This document shows, one piece after another, positions 40,021 through 54,066 of a stretch of 64,000 nt of DNA. Under the pieces are notes generated by a model. The model saw only the letters and a list, made by a program, of their open reading frames with translations, had not been told where the DNA came from and searched no databases. The stretch is from Epiperipatus broadwayi. Its lineage: Eukaryota > Onychophora > Udeonychophora > Euonychophora > Peripatidae. The translations under genes and the position numbers were made by a program. Within the stretch, counting starts at the first letter, position 1. Each line of letters begins with the position of its first letter. The stretch spans positions 682,501 to 746,500 of the forward strand of contig JAQFVV010000229.1 in assembly GCA_028023455.1 (NCBI GenBank), in the 5' to 3' direction.

Positions 40021-42275
40021 TATTAATGTTTGTGCATATGTTGAGAAATTATCTTTTTCTAAATTGAATTATTTATTATCTGTTCAGAATTGGGATGAGA
40101 TTTTTATGATAGATAATGTAAATGATGCATTTTTGGGGTTCCAAGCTATTTGTTTAGATTTAATTGCTAAAGCAAAGTTTCATTTAAAATTGACAAGTAA
40201 GAATAGAAGAAGATCTCTTTGGGTGACAGATGCGCTGGTATGTAAAATTAATCAGAGAAATGTATTAAAATCTTTGGATGGCTCATCAGATGTTTTAAAA
40301 AAAACTTAATGTTGAAATTAAGTCTGATATTAGAAAGTTGAAGTTTAGATATTATCAAGAATTTCTTAGTGATAAAAAATGTTTCTTTGAAATGGAGAAC
40401 AATAAATTCTTTGATTAAAAAAATCTCCTGATCGTATTAAATGTATTAAATATAATGAAAGTTTAATTGAGTTACAGAATAATGAAAAATATTTAGCTGA
40501 TCGGTTTAATGAGTATTTTGTAAATTTATCGATGCGTGATGTGCCTGAGCAGATTTTGTCTTCTTATTCAAGTTTGAATTCTTTTTTATATTCTGATGTT
40601 TCTGAATCTCAGTTGTCTGTAGCAATTGATAGTTTAAAAAATGTCACTTCTTTTGGACTAGATGGTATAACACCTAAGATGCTTAAAGAAAATAAGGTTG
40701 CATTTTTGCCTATTTTAGTTCATTTATTTAATTTATCTTTGCAGTCTGGATCATTTCCAGAATGTCTGAAAGTTAATGTTATTACTCCTGTTTATAAAAA
40801 GGGTGATTCTACTCTTATGGTCAATTATAGGCCAATTGCTATTATTTCTGTTTTTTCTAAATTATTGGAAATGATTGTTAGGGATCAAATGTTGTCATTT
40901 CTGTTTAAAAATAAAATTTTATCTGACTATCAATATGGTTTTCTTCCTGGCAGAAGTACATTAGATGCTTTAAAACATCATGTTCAGTATTTAACATCTT
41001 CATTGGATCAGGAACTTAAAACATTGGCTATTTATCTTGATTTATCTAAAGCATTTGATTCTGTTAATCATAATATTTTGATTGCGTTGCTACTTGTATG
41101 GTTTTCGTGGATCTATTGGTAGTTGGTTGGAGAGTTATTTAAATGATAGGAAACAGTTTACTAATATTTATGGTACTATCAGTGATGTTGTCTTGATTAA
41201 TTCTGGAGTTCTGCAAGGTTCAGTACTTGGTCCTCTATTGTTTTTAATTTATATTAATGATTTATTTTCATTGAAGTTACATTCTAAGATTTTTGTTTTT
41301 GCTGATGATATTGCTTTATCTTGCAATGCTGTTTCTTATAATCTTCTTGAAAAATTAGTGAATGAGGATTTGGACTCAATTGGTAAATGGTTGGCATATA
41401 ATTCATTGTTGGTCAATTTAGATAAAACAAAAGCTATTCTTTTTTCTTACAAGCGTACTTTTTTTTCTCTTAAGATTAAAATTTGCTGTAAGTATATTTT
41501 GCATTATAATAGTATATGTACTTGTGAGAATATTCCTTTGGTAGATAATTATTGTTATTTGGGAATATATATTGACTCCAGATTGTCCTGGACAAATCAC
41601 ATTACCTATCTTTGTCAACGGTTACGTAATTTAAACTATATGTTTTATTATTTAGTTAAATTTCTTCCTAGGTCTGCTCTCATTTTTATTTACATTGCCT
41701 GTTATCAGAGTATTTTATCTTACAAGATCATTATTTGGGGTAATGCTTCTCCACATATTTTATCTTCTTTGCGTGTTTTGCAAAATTATACTTTGCGCAT
41801 TATTTTTGGTAGATCTCGTTCCTCTTCTGTTCGAGATATTTATATTGCATTTGGTTTATTTGATGTAAATCACTTATATCAATATAGAGTTATTTTTGAT
41901 ATTTTTTGTGCTAAACCTTTTCTGAATTCTAGAGTTTATGTTCTAAATACTCGTCTTTCTAATAAATTTCAATTACCTTTACCAAAATTTTTTAAGGAAT
42001 CTAGTAGAAGACAATATGTTTATTCTGGGTCAAAGTTGTTTAATAAATTTGTATATGAATGTTCAATTGATCTGAATAATATTTCTTATATATCATTCAA
42101 AAATATTTGTGTCAATGGTTGTGTAGTATGTATTAATTTTGGCATTTATTTTATTTATTTAATTAATTTTATTTATTTCCTAAACTGTTCTTTTGAGTTT
42201 TTGATTGTATTTTTATTTAATTTATTTTTACATGTAAATTCCACACACAAGATTTTTCTTGTTTGGAGTTTTTAA
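40004..42275 (+). pseudogene. ORF2 reverse transcriptase domain, intact FADD, several frameshifts
   Basis: A linker (40004-40309) leads, after shifts between 40310 and 40530, into the RT. Blocks seen are FGLDGITPKMLK, VITPVYKKGD, NYRPIAIISVFSKLLEMIV, QYGFLPGRSTLDAL and YLDLSKAFDSVNH. A frameshift near 41085-41095 interrupts, then GFRGSIGSWLESYL, GVLQGSVLGPLLFLIYINDL and the catalytic FVFADDIAL follow. The frame continues through a thumb and C-terminal region to 42275. All core residues are present despite the broken frame. Confidence 0.9.
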
Positions 42276-42326
42276 ATATTTGTGATGTACTTTGTTTTAT
42301 TTCATAGAATAAATTGAATTGAATTG

Positions 42327-42551
<225 letters not shown>

Positions 42552-43489
42552 CTATCTTTCTGATCTGTGGTCATGCCTATTTTTTATTTATATATTGTTA
42601 ATTCATTTATTTATGTTATACCTTTATTCAAAGTGGAGATCAATAATATTAATAATTTTGGAGGGATGATTAGATTCTCTCACATAGCTAATTTGTGTTG
42701 TTTTAGCACACCTATAAATCTTCAATCCAAAAACCTACTATTATATATGTTACTTAAAATATTACATTTTAGCTTATTCTAATGGCAGGTTTGCATATTA
42801 AATAACTATTTAGCTAAGTAAGAGTGAAAATGATGTTTTAAAGCATATTATATACAATTAGTTAATTAAGCCCCAATTATGCTTTATTCCTCCTTAGTTT
42901 ATTTTTATAAACTATATGGATTACTTGGTTAACTAGGTCACTTATAATTACTCTTTTTAGCATGATTTATGTATGCTAATTTATGCACCAGTGTATAATA
43001 GTTTTACAGATTGAAACTATACATTTAGCGCTTGATTAATTTTAATATTTATATTTTGGAAAGCATTACAAATGTGTCTTTATAAAGCACACAGATGCAA
43101 TGTATGCCTTACTATATATATATTCTTATTGAAATGGGCTTTGGTTTTAACCCTTCTGCTGCTTTTTTTAACTTGTATAATATAACTTTTGCTTAATTTT
43201 TGTATTGGCCCATTACTTAAATCTGATAACTATTATTCGTCAGTTTCATTTCCAGTCATTTTTTATTGTTAGAATATTAATCTAAAATACACAGAATTTT
43301 TTTAATTCAACTTCTAAAAAATGAATAATTTTAGATTCAAATTGGTTAAATGTAATGAAAAATTAAAAATAATGTTAATAACCAAAGACAAATATTTAAA
43401 AAAACATTTAAAAATTGCCGGTGGTAAAACAAAATAATTATATTTCAACCAATCTGTGTCTCATTATTCAGTTCTATAGCTGTCAATGT

Positions 43490-44222
43490 AATTCACTTTT
43501 CTTGAAGAGTGGTCACTTTTCCACACTTATTTTTCTAGTAAAATTTAAAATTTTTCAAATCAAACTTTATATTTTAATAAAGTAATGTAAAATCTTATTT
43601 ATAAATGTGAAAATTATGATATATTTATTTACTTCAAAATCAATTACAAATGTGTAGAAGATTTTATTTTGATTTCTGACTTTGTCATTTAGAAACATTT
43701 AATATGCAAATTACAGTTATTAGCAGTCAACCACTTGTCTGAAACAGTGATCACTTTCCCAAGCTTATTTTTCTTGTAAAATTTAAAATTTTTCGAATCA
43801 AACTTTAGATTTCAATAAAGTAATGTAAAATCTTATTTGTGAATGTAAAAAATAATGTAAAATCTTATTTGTGAATGTAAAAAATTACAATATATATATT
43901 TATTTACTTCGAAATATGATTGTGTAAAAAAATTTATTTTGATTTCTGATTTTGTCATTTAGAAATGTCTAATATGCAAATTAAAGTCATTAATGACCAA
44001 CCACTTGTCTTGAACTGTGATCACTTTCCCAAGCTTATTTTTCTTGTAAAATTTAAGTTTTCAAATCAAACTTTATATTTTGATAAAATAATGTAAAATC
44101 TTATTTATGTATGTAAAAAATCACAATAAATATATTTATTTACTTCAAAATCAATTACTAACACATAGAACATTTTGTTTTGGTTTCTGACTTTGTCATT
44201 TAGAAATGCCTACAGCACAATT
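43490..44222 (+). repeat. Three tandem copies of a 240-270-bp unit
   Basis: The unit starts near a (c)ttgaa...gtgatcactttcccaagcttattttt block at 43493, 43731 and 44000. It includes aagtaatgtaaaatcttattt and ends with gactttgtcatttagaaa. The middle copy has an extra 31-bp duplication. Divergence between copies is about 10-15% by eye. No ORF. Confidence 0.8.
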
Positions 44223-46716
44223 TCCAGATTTGGCAGGCATCCAATAAGAGAAAAGAGACTGGCCTACACAACAATAGGCAGCAAAAAAATTGATTTTTTT
44301 TAAAAAATATAATGCCATATGAAGACGTTTCTAGAACTACAATTTTAAATTTTGAATTTCCTATAAAGTAAGCCTAAAATAAAGAAATTGCAACCAAACT
44401 TGACCAAGAGAATAGTGCATGTTACTTCCCAAAACTGTAAATAACATTATGAGATATTAAAATAGCAATGGTAACTAATTGTAAATAATAGCTAAGGGGT
44501 TTAGGGCCACCCCATTATTTTTAGTTAAGACAGTTCTCTTTTAGAACTGGAATATGAGGGTCCAGATTGTTTTATAAGCTGCTCCAATCACCCGAACTAA
44601 ATGTTCATGTATTTATAATAGCAAGACACATGGTCCATGGGAATCAAGTTTTTGGTACTGAATCCCATGAGTAACTGCACATTCAAGCTGCATCTCTTAT
44701 TTATTTCATATAGTGCCATAGTCTTGGAAGCTATGCTACAAATCACCAGTTTGCCCTCCATAATATTATTCATTCAGTGTTGATCGGAACCTCAGATATA
44801 GTTTATATAATGCAATATGCAAAAAGAGCACATTTATTTCTCATTATGTAAAATATTAATATATTAATTATATCTGTTTGTTAACATTCTCATGAAATTT
44901 GACTATTAGCAAACCTCGTAAAGATGGCATACCATAATTAAGGCATGATTAGAAACTGTAGATTAAAATTGTAATAAACTCATTTTAATTAAAAGATGAG
45001 AACCTGCATTGAAATATTCTCATTGCTATAAGACACGTGTGCATAAATCCTGATGCTCTTTTCATATTTGTATTATTTATCTTATAATATAATTAAATAT
45101 TTAAAACTCATAAATATTTAGTGTATTATTCACAATTCATTACCAAATCTTATCCAAATCTATTCTAATTTAGTAATAGTTATTAATATATGCAATGTCT
45201 AGCCAGCCATAGATATGTGCATTTAGTTAACCTAAAAGTAATTTAGTCATTTATTCCCTGGGTCTCTTACTCCACCCTCTGCTATTGCCAGCCTACCAAT
45301 TAAGAAACTCCAAGTGTGACCTCATATATGTCATTCATAGGGTAGTAAGTCATGGAGTGTTGGTGGAGGAGCTGACATATGATCTGATTCGAGGTCTCAA
45401 CCTCTCATCTAGATCAGCCTTGATATAATTTTCCAGAACTCTGGATTTTGTTTCGTGAATGTGACTGTTACACTAGGTAGGGTATTCATTAAGAAAAAAC
45501 TCATCACTTCAATCTATAACTAAAATTATACTATTATTTTACATTTATGTTCTCTAATATTTTAATAATAAATAACTATTGTTATATAAATTGTAACAAT
45601 AATCTATAACTCCAAATAATAATTAATTCATAATCTGATTTACTATAAATAAACATACTTTAGTAGATTTACGATTTATTTTATTCGTGACTTATGTGAT
45701 CAATGATAAACATAAATTGGAATAAATTAATTTATCTTTTATGAAATGTTATTCTCTTCTAATTATTATACATCATCTTGTATTCAAATGGTTTCCTATT
45801 CAAATTTCAGATTAAAGTGTATAATACAATTAGTACTCTATAAAGATGATGATATAGTGATGATGACTCAAATAAAAAAAATGCAACTCTAATTATTTAG
45901 TTCAACTTGTAAAAATTAACTTTATTAACATATTATTTACAAAATCTTCTAATAATTATTTTTCAACTTATAAATAACAATATTAATAACATTATATAAC
46001 AATATAATACAGTAACATATATAAACATTTAAACATTTATATTTTCCTTAATTACAATTACAGATATTTAAAATTAAATATTCTTTTTTCATAAGACATA
46101 TTATTGTTCATATGGGTATCTATTAAATAATAAGTCCCTTTTTATGTATTTTATTTATACCCATTACCCCTTATATACTTTAAAAATATAAGAAGATTTA
46201 AAAATATTTATTATTTTTTTAAATAAAATAATCTTACTGTAATATTATGAAATATTCTATATTTATCTGTTTTTTATATCTTTTGATCTTTCTTTTTACC
46301 TTAGACTAATACGATAATTCAATAATTATGGAATAATTGATTTTTTTTTTCCTGATATCGCTCTCAATTTTCCCTTGGCCTTATTATCAATCTCTATAAC
46401 TAAATAAAAAAATGAAAATTTTATACTATATACTTTCAAATATGACAACTTATCTTCTAAAATAATTTCCATTTACAATTTATGACACTATGCTAAATGT
46501 TAATAGAACACTCTTTGGTGGATTCTAAAAAAAGAAATCCTTATCTTCGTCTAATCTAAACAACTTCCTATTTTCAATCTATACTGGTTTCATACATTTC
46601 TTATTAATAATAGACTATAATAGCTTACAAATTGTGAGTAATTATAACTCCATAATACTTATATTAAATTATTTAAATAAGTCAATTATTTTATATAGCG
46701 CCATGTTTTTTATAAA
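44223..46716. other. Intron B sequence, no supported gene
   Basis: Contains mixed-composition fragments at about 44480-44790 and 45240-45450 that may be repeat remnants (a gacctcgaatcag box on the minus strand near 45390 is B-box-like). Otherwise AT-rich. Confidence 0.45.
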
Positions 46717-46864
46717 CAATAATATTTAAACAGCATTAAACTGTTGCACATGGCTTTGGATTTTAAATATAAAATGAATATGGTTGAAGTGTTAGTATTC
46801 ATTCATTTTATATTTAAAATCCAAAGCGCATGTGCAACAGTTTAATGCTGTTTAAATATTATTA
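46717..46864. repeat. 148-bp near-perfect palindrome
   Basis: Arms of about 65 bp (46717-46783 and 46798-46864) are complementary with one or two mismatches around a 14-bp loop. Likely a MITE or fold-back element. Its transcript would form a long hairpin. Confidence 0.85.
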
Positions 46865-49431
46865 AATTATTTATAGGTGAATATAAGATCAAAGTTTTAA
46901 TATCACAATCTATTGTGTCAATATTTTATTCTAACACATACAGATTCCATCTTTTTATAATAAATATAAATGATTACTTCCATATCAATTTTTACTAGCT
47001 TATTGTTTCTCCCTTTATTATAATTATTTAATAAAATTTACTAAAATAAATAAAATTTTAAAAAATTAATTACATCTAATTACATAACATGCATTATAGA
47101 GTTGTAATTATATTTTATTGTGTGACAGGAAGTATATATAAATGACAATATTTCACTAAGGTTAATTGAGTAAGGAAATAGTGGATTTAAACAGTGAAGA
47201 GAACAACAACTTCATGCTCCCAAATGGCCTATATGAGTAGAAACTTGGGTTAAAGATAAGATGGCCACTCTTATCTTCATAAAAATCACTATCTTGTGTC
47301 ATGGTTTGTGTGAAATCCCTCTATCAGCAAAATGATATTTGCTTAACTATTTATAAATATTTCAAGGTGCATTTGATACAGGTTTTACCGTGTCTTAAAG
47401 TATAATATACATTAGTAAATGTTACACATTTACTTATACCCTTATTAATAATACTTCTATAAATTATAAAAATTAAACGAGATTCAAACAGTCAACAGTT
47501 TTTTCTTTTAAAAACATAATATACTTTTACCCAATTCATCATTGAAGATCTTAATTGTTATGGAAACCAAATCATTTCAAACACTTTAAACTAATGAAAT
47601 GTTAGTGCCCCCCACCCACACACACACTGCTGCTCTTCTTGTTCTTATAATAATATTACAAAATCACAGCGAACAGTTTATTTAAAATTTATTGGAATTT
47701 TTTTCTCTTAACAATCAAATATTTCTTCACTTGTATATTATAATTTTATTTATAAACTTTTTGTGTTTGTTATAATATCAACATTTCACCAACCCACAAC
47801 TCTACTTCTGTCTTCACATTATCCCTTATGTATTCTTTGTCAATGCTATCCTTTAGAAGATACTATTTTATACCTCTTTAAATGTAGACTGATATTATCC
47901 TTAATATATGTTTTATATTTTCAAATAAGATAATGTTTATTCCATTAATTTATTCAATTCTTTCTCTTCCAATACATATTTATTCCTTGTTATTTGTCCT
48001 CAGTAATTATTTATTTTTTTACACTTATCTTGTTTTTCCATTTCACAGTTGTGATAAACATTTTTTACTTTTTCAGAGAAGACTACTGTAATCTTATTAT
48101 AAGTGTAAATATAATCTTCATTCAAATGTTTCCTTTTACATTTTGCTTCATACTATATCCATACATTCTTTTAATGTTTTATCATCATCTACTATATACA
48201 ATTTATCCTTAAATTTATCATCTACTATATACAATTTATCCTTAAATTTTATTGTACATGACAGTTGTATTAAAATAATAACTATCTTTTCATATATTCT
48301 ATACCATTTAACTTATTATTCAAATACACTTCCGCAGGTTCTCCTCCACTATCATTATTTATTGATTTGGGTTTAACTATATTGAAATATTTATGTTTAT
48401 CTCTGTCAGAAATAATTTACTTTTTATTCATCCATTAATTCCAACTTAATTTTTTACAAATTCTATGATATCCATGATACATAAATATTTCAGCTTGCTT
48501 ATTAATTAAAGCATGTATTAACATAGTTTTCTTGAGTTCATTTAATAGTTTACAGAACTTTGGAATAACTTTATAGCTTTTACTTTCCATTCTTCTAATA
48601 TTTTTCTCAATATAATGACCCCAAGATATTTCCTAAAATTATTAAACTGTTGATTTCACCAGTAGAGACTTAACTTTCCTTCACTCCTTCATTTTAACAA
48701 AAAACATTATAATATAGTGTTAGGATTAGCAATTAAATCAACATTAGTTATTTTTTAAACTATTACTATTGATATTTTAAATAGTTTAAAACAAAATTTT
48801 AGAACTGAACAAAATTATTTTTCATCCAATCTGTAATCTTTTTTTATTATTTCTTATCTATCCCCCTGATGTTTTTTGTCTTCAAATATCATATGCTTGT
48901 TTTTAAAATATTCCAAATTGTGCTCTGTCATTGGTTAATTCTTCTACTCCTTTCATTCTGAATATTTAATTAGTTGCATGTAGTTTAACTGTTTTAAAAC
49001 AAATATTATTTATTTACAAACTTTTCTAATAAAAAACAATACCTTTCATAAATTTAATAAATATTACCATTTATTTTAAATCCAATTAGGTCATTTTAAC
49101 TTTATTTTTATACAGTGTAAATCCTAAATTAATTTTATAAATTTTTCATCATAAAATTAATAACATAAATGTTAATTATTTATTTAAAATAAATTAAGAT
49201 TTCACCAGAAATAGTCATTATTTTATAATATTAGATACACACAGACATGATTATCTATCTCTATAATGCATATTTTTATTTATAAGATTAGATTTAAACT
49301 TCTCCAATTTTAAATATTATTAACTAATTAATTATTAACAGATATTATTAAGTTATATTTTATTATGTTATCTCTTACATACCTTTTGAATATTGCAATT
49401 CAAATAATCCTTCTTACACTCTTTTTAACAA
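46865..49431. other. Intron B sequence, no supported gene; G-poor plus strand
   Basis: AT-rich, with plus-strand G becoming scarce toward 47.7 kb and beyond. No motif recognised apart from the 33-bp duplication at 48183. Confidence 0.45.
48183..48249 (+). repeat. 33-bp tandem duplication
   Basis: catcatctactatatacaat followed by ttatccttaaatt occurs twice in a row. The ORF through it is fortuitous. Confidence 0.85.
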
Positions 49432-49696
<265 letters not shown>

Positions 49697-50379
49697 CAAT
49701 TTCATTATACCTTGCAGTCTTCATTAGATCTACAAAATTCAAATACATACAAATATAACCATTACATAATACACTTCATATTTTATACAAATTTATCAAT
49801 TTTCAAAATTATTAATTATCTATTTAACTTCTTAAAATTCTTTAATACATATTATATCTCTTATATACAATTACTTTTCTAATTTTTAATTATTAATACT
49901 CTTTGCTATTTTTCTATTATTCTAATACCCGTAATATTTTATTTTATACATATTATCTTTTATACATATAATATTTTATACAACATATGCTAACCTTATC
50001 TTTTTACTACCCCAATTTTATTACCCTTATCGCTATTAATATATCAATATTTATTATTCTCATCTTTTAATTTTATCTATTCTTACTTAACACATATTTA
50101 CCTTATTATTATCTCAATCACTACACAGAAATTTTACCTTATTCTCTTCTTATATTTCTCTATATTCTTCATTTTTACTAGTAATTTAACTTCCTTTAAA
50201 CCTCTTTTTCATATTCTCTATCCCATAGCTCACTCTATTATCTGTTTTTATAACTACTTTCATATATTATCCTTAACTGTTTTACCCCTATCCTTAATTT
50301 CTTCCCCCTTTTTTATATTATCACTGTTCTTATCCCTCCCCATCCCTATTAATATTAGGCTTAATTTTCTTAATTAATA

Positions 50380-52760
50380 CTGCCACCTCCACTAGTTTCC
50401 TATCTCTTTTTTATCTGTATAACTAACCATTCTTATACCCTCTTTCCCAATATTATGACCTATTTCCATAATATGCATATATATTGGTGACTTTCTATCA
50501 TACTTATACTGTTCCACTCTAGTATATATAGAATTTTTCATTTCACCCACATACTTATTTCTAATTCCTTTATCCTTACATATCTTACATTTTACTTCAT
50601 ACACTCCATTAATATTCTTCCTCTCCCCATTTTTATATTTATTATCCAATATCTCCATTATATTTTTCTTTTCTTATTTTCTATTCTATATTTTATAATA
50701 TCCTTAAATATTTTATTAATTGTGCTAATAATTTTATTTATCCCTTTAACTATTCTATTATTATTAGTTTTAATTCCTACATGTTTCTTTTTATTAACCT
50801 TCTTTTTTATATCTACTTTACCTTCTTTTTTCCCTCTTTATATTTCTCTTCAATCCTTTCTATATTCTTTCTTATTAGCTTTTCCAGATATTCATTCACT
50901 TTAAATTCTTCAATTATGATTTCTATCTTCTTATCATATTCCTCCTTATTATTATAATAATTTTCAGCCTATACACCTTTGAACTTATAGAATTAATTTT
51001 ATACTTATTATCCCTATTAGACCCTAATTTGCAACATTACTACCTATTTTTCTATATACTTCTGTCTCCACTTCCCATCTTTCTTTTATATATTGCTTCT
51101 TTATTAATATATCCAAATACACCAATTTGTTTTTCTTTTCCCATTCTACTGTAAACTTGATCTTTTCATCCACCTCATTAATTTTATCTATATATTTTTT
51201 TAATTTGCTTTTCAGTTTTATTAAATATTAATAAATAATCATCTACATACCTTTTAATTATTACTGGTGCATTTTTATCTTTTATCATTACTTCTTCCAT
51301 TTTCTGCATATACATATTACTTAAAATCCCATTCAATGCACCTCCTATCAATAACTCTTTCCCCTGCTTATAAAATTCTCCATTAAGCTCAAAAATTATA
51401 TTCTTACATACATCTCCATTAAATTCTTTAATTTATCCTAAAGTATCTCTATCTCCTTTTTCCTATCCTCAACATACTTATCTATTGCTATTTTAATTGC
51501 TTTCTCTATATTTATATTTGTATACATTGAAACTATATTTTACCAATATTAATTTGTAATTACCATACTCCTTCACTTTTCTTTTAATTTCTCTCCCTAA
51601 TTCTTCATTATTCTTAATATATGTTTCACTATTTTTATCCATATACTTCTTAAAAATACTCCCTAACCACTTCAATTCTTTATTATAACTGACCCTTTCC
51701 CATTAATCACTATCCTTAAAGATATTCCTTCTTTATAAATCTTTGGTGCTCCATAAATCTTTGCTATTTCACATCCCTTACTTACTATTTCTTCCAATAG
51801 CCCTCTAGTCAGTATTTTTTATTACACAATCCTTTAACCATTTCATATACCTTCTTATTATTATTTTTAATATCTTTTTTTATTTTAATAAAAAATTCTT
51901 TTTTTAAAATTCTCTCCATTTTTTATTTACTCCCCCTTATTCATCATTACTAACTTATTACTTTTATCAGATTTTATAAATATTATTTTCTTTTCACACT
52001 TCTTTTTAATTCTTTTAACTTTTTTTAACTTTACCCTTTCTCTTACTCTAACTTTATACTATCCTTTACATTCTTCATTTTATATATCATATTATTCACT
52101 TCTTCTTTTAACTTCTCAATCCATCTTTTATCACCCCTATTTATAATATTATAAACATCCTTATTTTGATAATAATATGGTATATTTCTCTTCCAAAACT
52201 TTTTGTACTATTTTTTACATTACCAGTTCTACTTCTGTTATATCCTTCTTATCATTATTATCCCCATATGGTGCAAATTTCAATCCTTTACCTATTATCT
52301 TTAATTCTTCTTCTGTTAACTCTATTGATGTTAAATTTCATATATTACTTACTTTTTCTTCTTTTTTATGCTCACTTCTTCTTCCTGCCATTAACTTATC
52401 CATTTTCATTTTATGCTTTATTCTAGTCTTATCATTAATAAATTATTTCTTTTTTATTATATAATCTTTAAAAATCCTTTCTTTTTTTCCTAGTAATTTT
52501 ATTAACCAACTTTTCTTCTATTTCTCTAATCCCTTTATATATTTCTTTTTATTTCTATATCCATTCTTTATATATTCTTTTAACACTTTCTCCTCCATAT
52601 TCCTTATCATACTCCACTTATTGTTCATAATTTTTCTCAAATTCTTCATTCTTACAAAATTTGGTATAACATTATTCCTTATACATACTTTCAAAAAATT
52701 TATATTAATTTTGAACAACTTGATTAAATTAGCCAACATATTTAATCTTGTTCTTGTTAT
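50380..52760 (-). mobile_element. Decayed Penelope-like element (RT + GIY-YIG)
   Basis: Minus-strand fragments in element order: an N-terminal region (52739-52518) with LKVCIRNNVIPNFVRMKNL; an RT block near 51790-51690 reading IYGAPKIYKEGISLRIV; then LLIGGALNGILSNMYMQKM; the catalytic KRYVDDYLLIF near 51222-51262; and FTVEWEKKNKLVYLDI near 51170-51110. A GIY-YIG nuclease ends it. These motifs and their order are specific to Penelope-like elements. Frames are broken by many stops. The coding strand is C-poor, which makes the plus strand G-poor across the region. Confidence 0.85.
50392..50658 (-). pseudogene. GIY-YIG endonuclease domain of the Penelope-like element
   Basis: An 88-codon frame shows NGVYEVKCKICKDKG (the GIY strand with the paired Cys usual in Penelope elements), NKYVGEMKNSIYTRVEQ (the YIG strand and conserved Arg) and SPIYMHIMEIGHN. 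The frame is open here but isolated from the RT by stops. Confidence 0.85.
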
Positions 52761-53285
52761 TTTAATTTTAAACCTTTTGAAAACACTTTAATTGATTAAT
52801 TTGCATAACAATTTAATTGCCTAAATATTTTTCTTGTTTTTAAATCTCTTTTCTAAACAGGCTTCATTACCTTTTTTTTATTTTAATTTTTAATTGAATT
52901 CTTTTGCAATCCATTCTTTGACAAGAAAAAATTTTAATATATTTTACTGGTTTCTCTTAAATTTATATTATTGTCTTCAAAATCTTCTACATTATTTAAT
53001 ATGACAATTAATAATTTATTTTAACATACATTTAATATTTATTTTAAACATTTTATTTTATTATTAATACATTATAGACAATTATTTTAACTTTTTAAAT
53101 GTGTGAATGCTATGTTTATTAGCATTAAACATCACATGATCACTATCTCATACTAGCACATAATTGTTATTAAATAATTCAAAACAAAGCAAAACTCTCC
53201 ATATAGTAGTGACATCTTGTGCTAACAAGAGTAATCAATGGATGCCAGAAGGCTTGTGCATAAAATCCCTATCTAGTGCCTACTC

Positions 53286-53344
53286 AACCAATATTCCTAG
53301 ACTAGTTTCTGGCTTGTGGTCTTCATCAGTGAGGAGTCTTGGAT
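53286..53344 (-). ncRNA. Hammerhead ribozyme candidate, family 1 copy 2, degenerate arm
   Basis: The cores CTGATGA and GAAAC, helix III ACTAGT and cleavage C are kept. Two of six pairs next to the core in helix I are lost and helix II has one G-to-A change. Probably impaired. Confidence 0.5.
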
Positions 53345-53567
53345 TTGAGAGCACTGCACCTAGATCTTAGGATCTAATGCAACCCTCCAGCACCCACCTT
53401 TTACCTCTATTTAACTACAAAACTATGAGAATGAAATTGAAAACACAATTAATATTTTCAATCCAAGCTCAATGGCTTATATAGTCATATGGGTCTGAAC
53501 TCAATTCAGCACCCATACATTTTGGAGGGTTGCATTAGATCCTAAGATCTAGGTGCAGTGCTCTCAG

Positions 53568-53626
53568 AGCCAAGGCTCCTCACTGATGAAGGCCACAAGC
53601 CAGAAACTAGTCTGAGGATATTGGAT
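53568..53626 (+). ncRNA. Hammerhead ribozyme candidate, family 1 copy 2, well-paired arm
   Basis: CTGATGA core, GGC-[CACAA]-GCC helix II, GAAA, ACTAGT and C are followed by TGAGGA-TA-TTGGAT. The six pairs beside the core are all Watson-Crick here. Position 1.3 is A opposite U, where the 8357 copy has G opposite U, so pairing is retained through a base change. Confidence 0.7.
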
Positions 53627-54066
53627 GCATAGGCACTAGATAGGGATTCTATGCACAAGCCTTCTGCCATCCATTGATTGCTCTTGTTAGCACAAGATGG
53701 CACTACTATATGGAAAGTTTTGCTTTGTTTTGAATTGTTTATTAGCATTCTCACAACTCCATCATCTGTCAGTCATATGGAAGACCACATGGCTGACACT
53801 GAAATGAATAAGACATTAATTTCAATATATATATATATATATAAGAATTTATAGTGATAAATATTTTATGCAATATTTTGAGATTAACTCATTGCAAATG
53901 ATTTTATAAAATTGAAGTGTCCTCTAACTTCAGCACACGACAATGCATTTTAAAGGCAAAATGTATTATCATTTGCAGAGACCACTTCAATTATACAAAG
54001 GGAAATGCAAATGAGTTAAACTCAGAACATTACATATATATATTAAAAATTTATTTTTTATGATAG

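Larger units (their letters stand above)
53127..53736 (-). mobile_element. Hammerhead-carrying fold-back element, family 1 copy 2
   Basis: This is the same element as 7816-8573 in opposite orientation, with arms about 53185-53390 and 53525-53725 and the same spacer (a motif reading gggtctgaactcaattcag). The 13-bp direct repeat gtttattagcatt flanks it at 53114-53126 and 53737-53749, a convincing target-site duplication. Both arms contain hammerhead cores. Confidence 0.8.
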
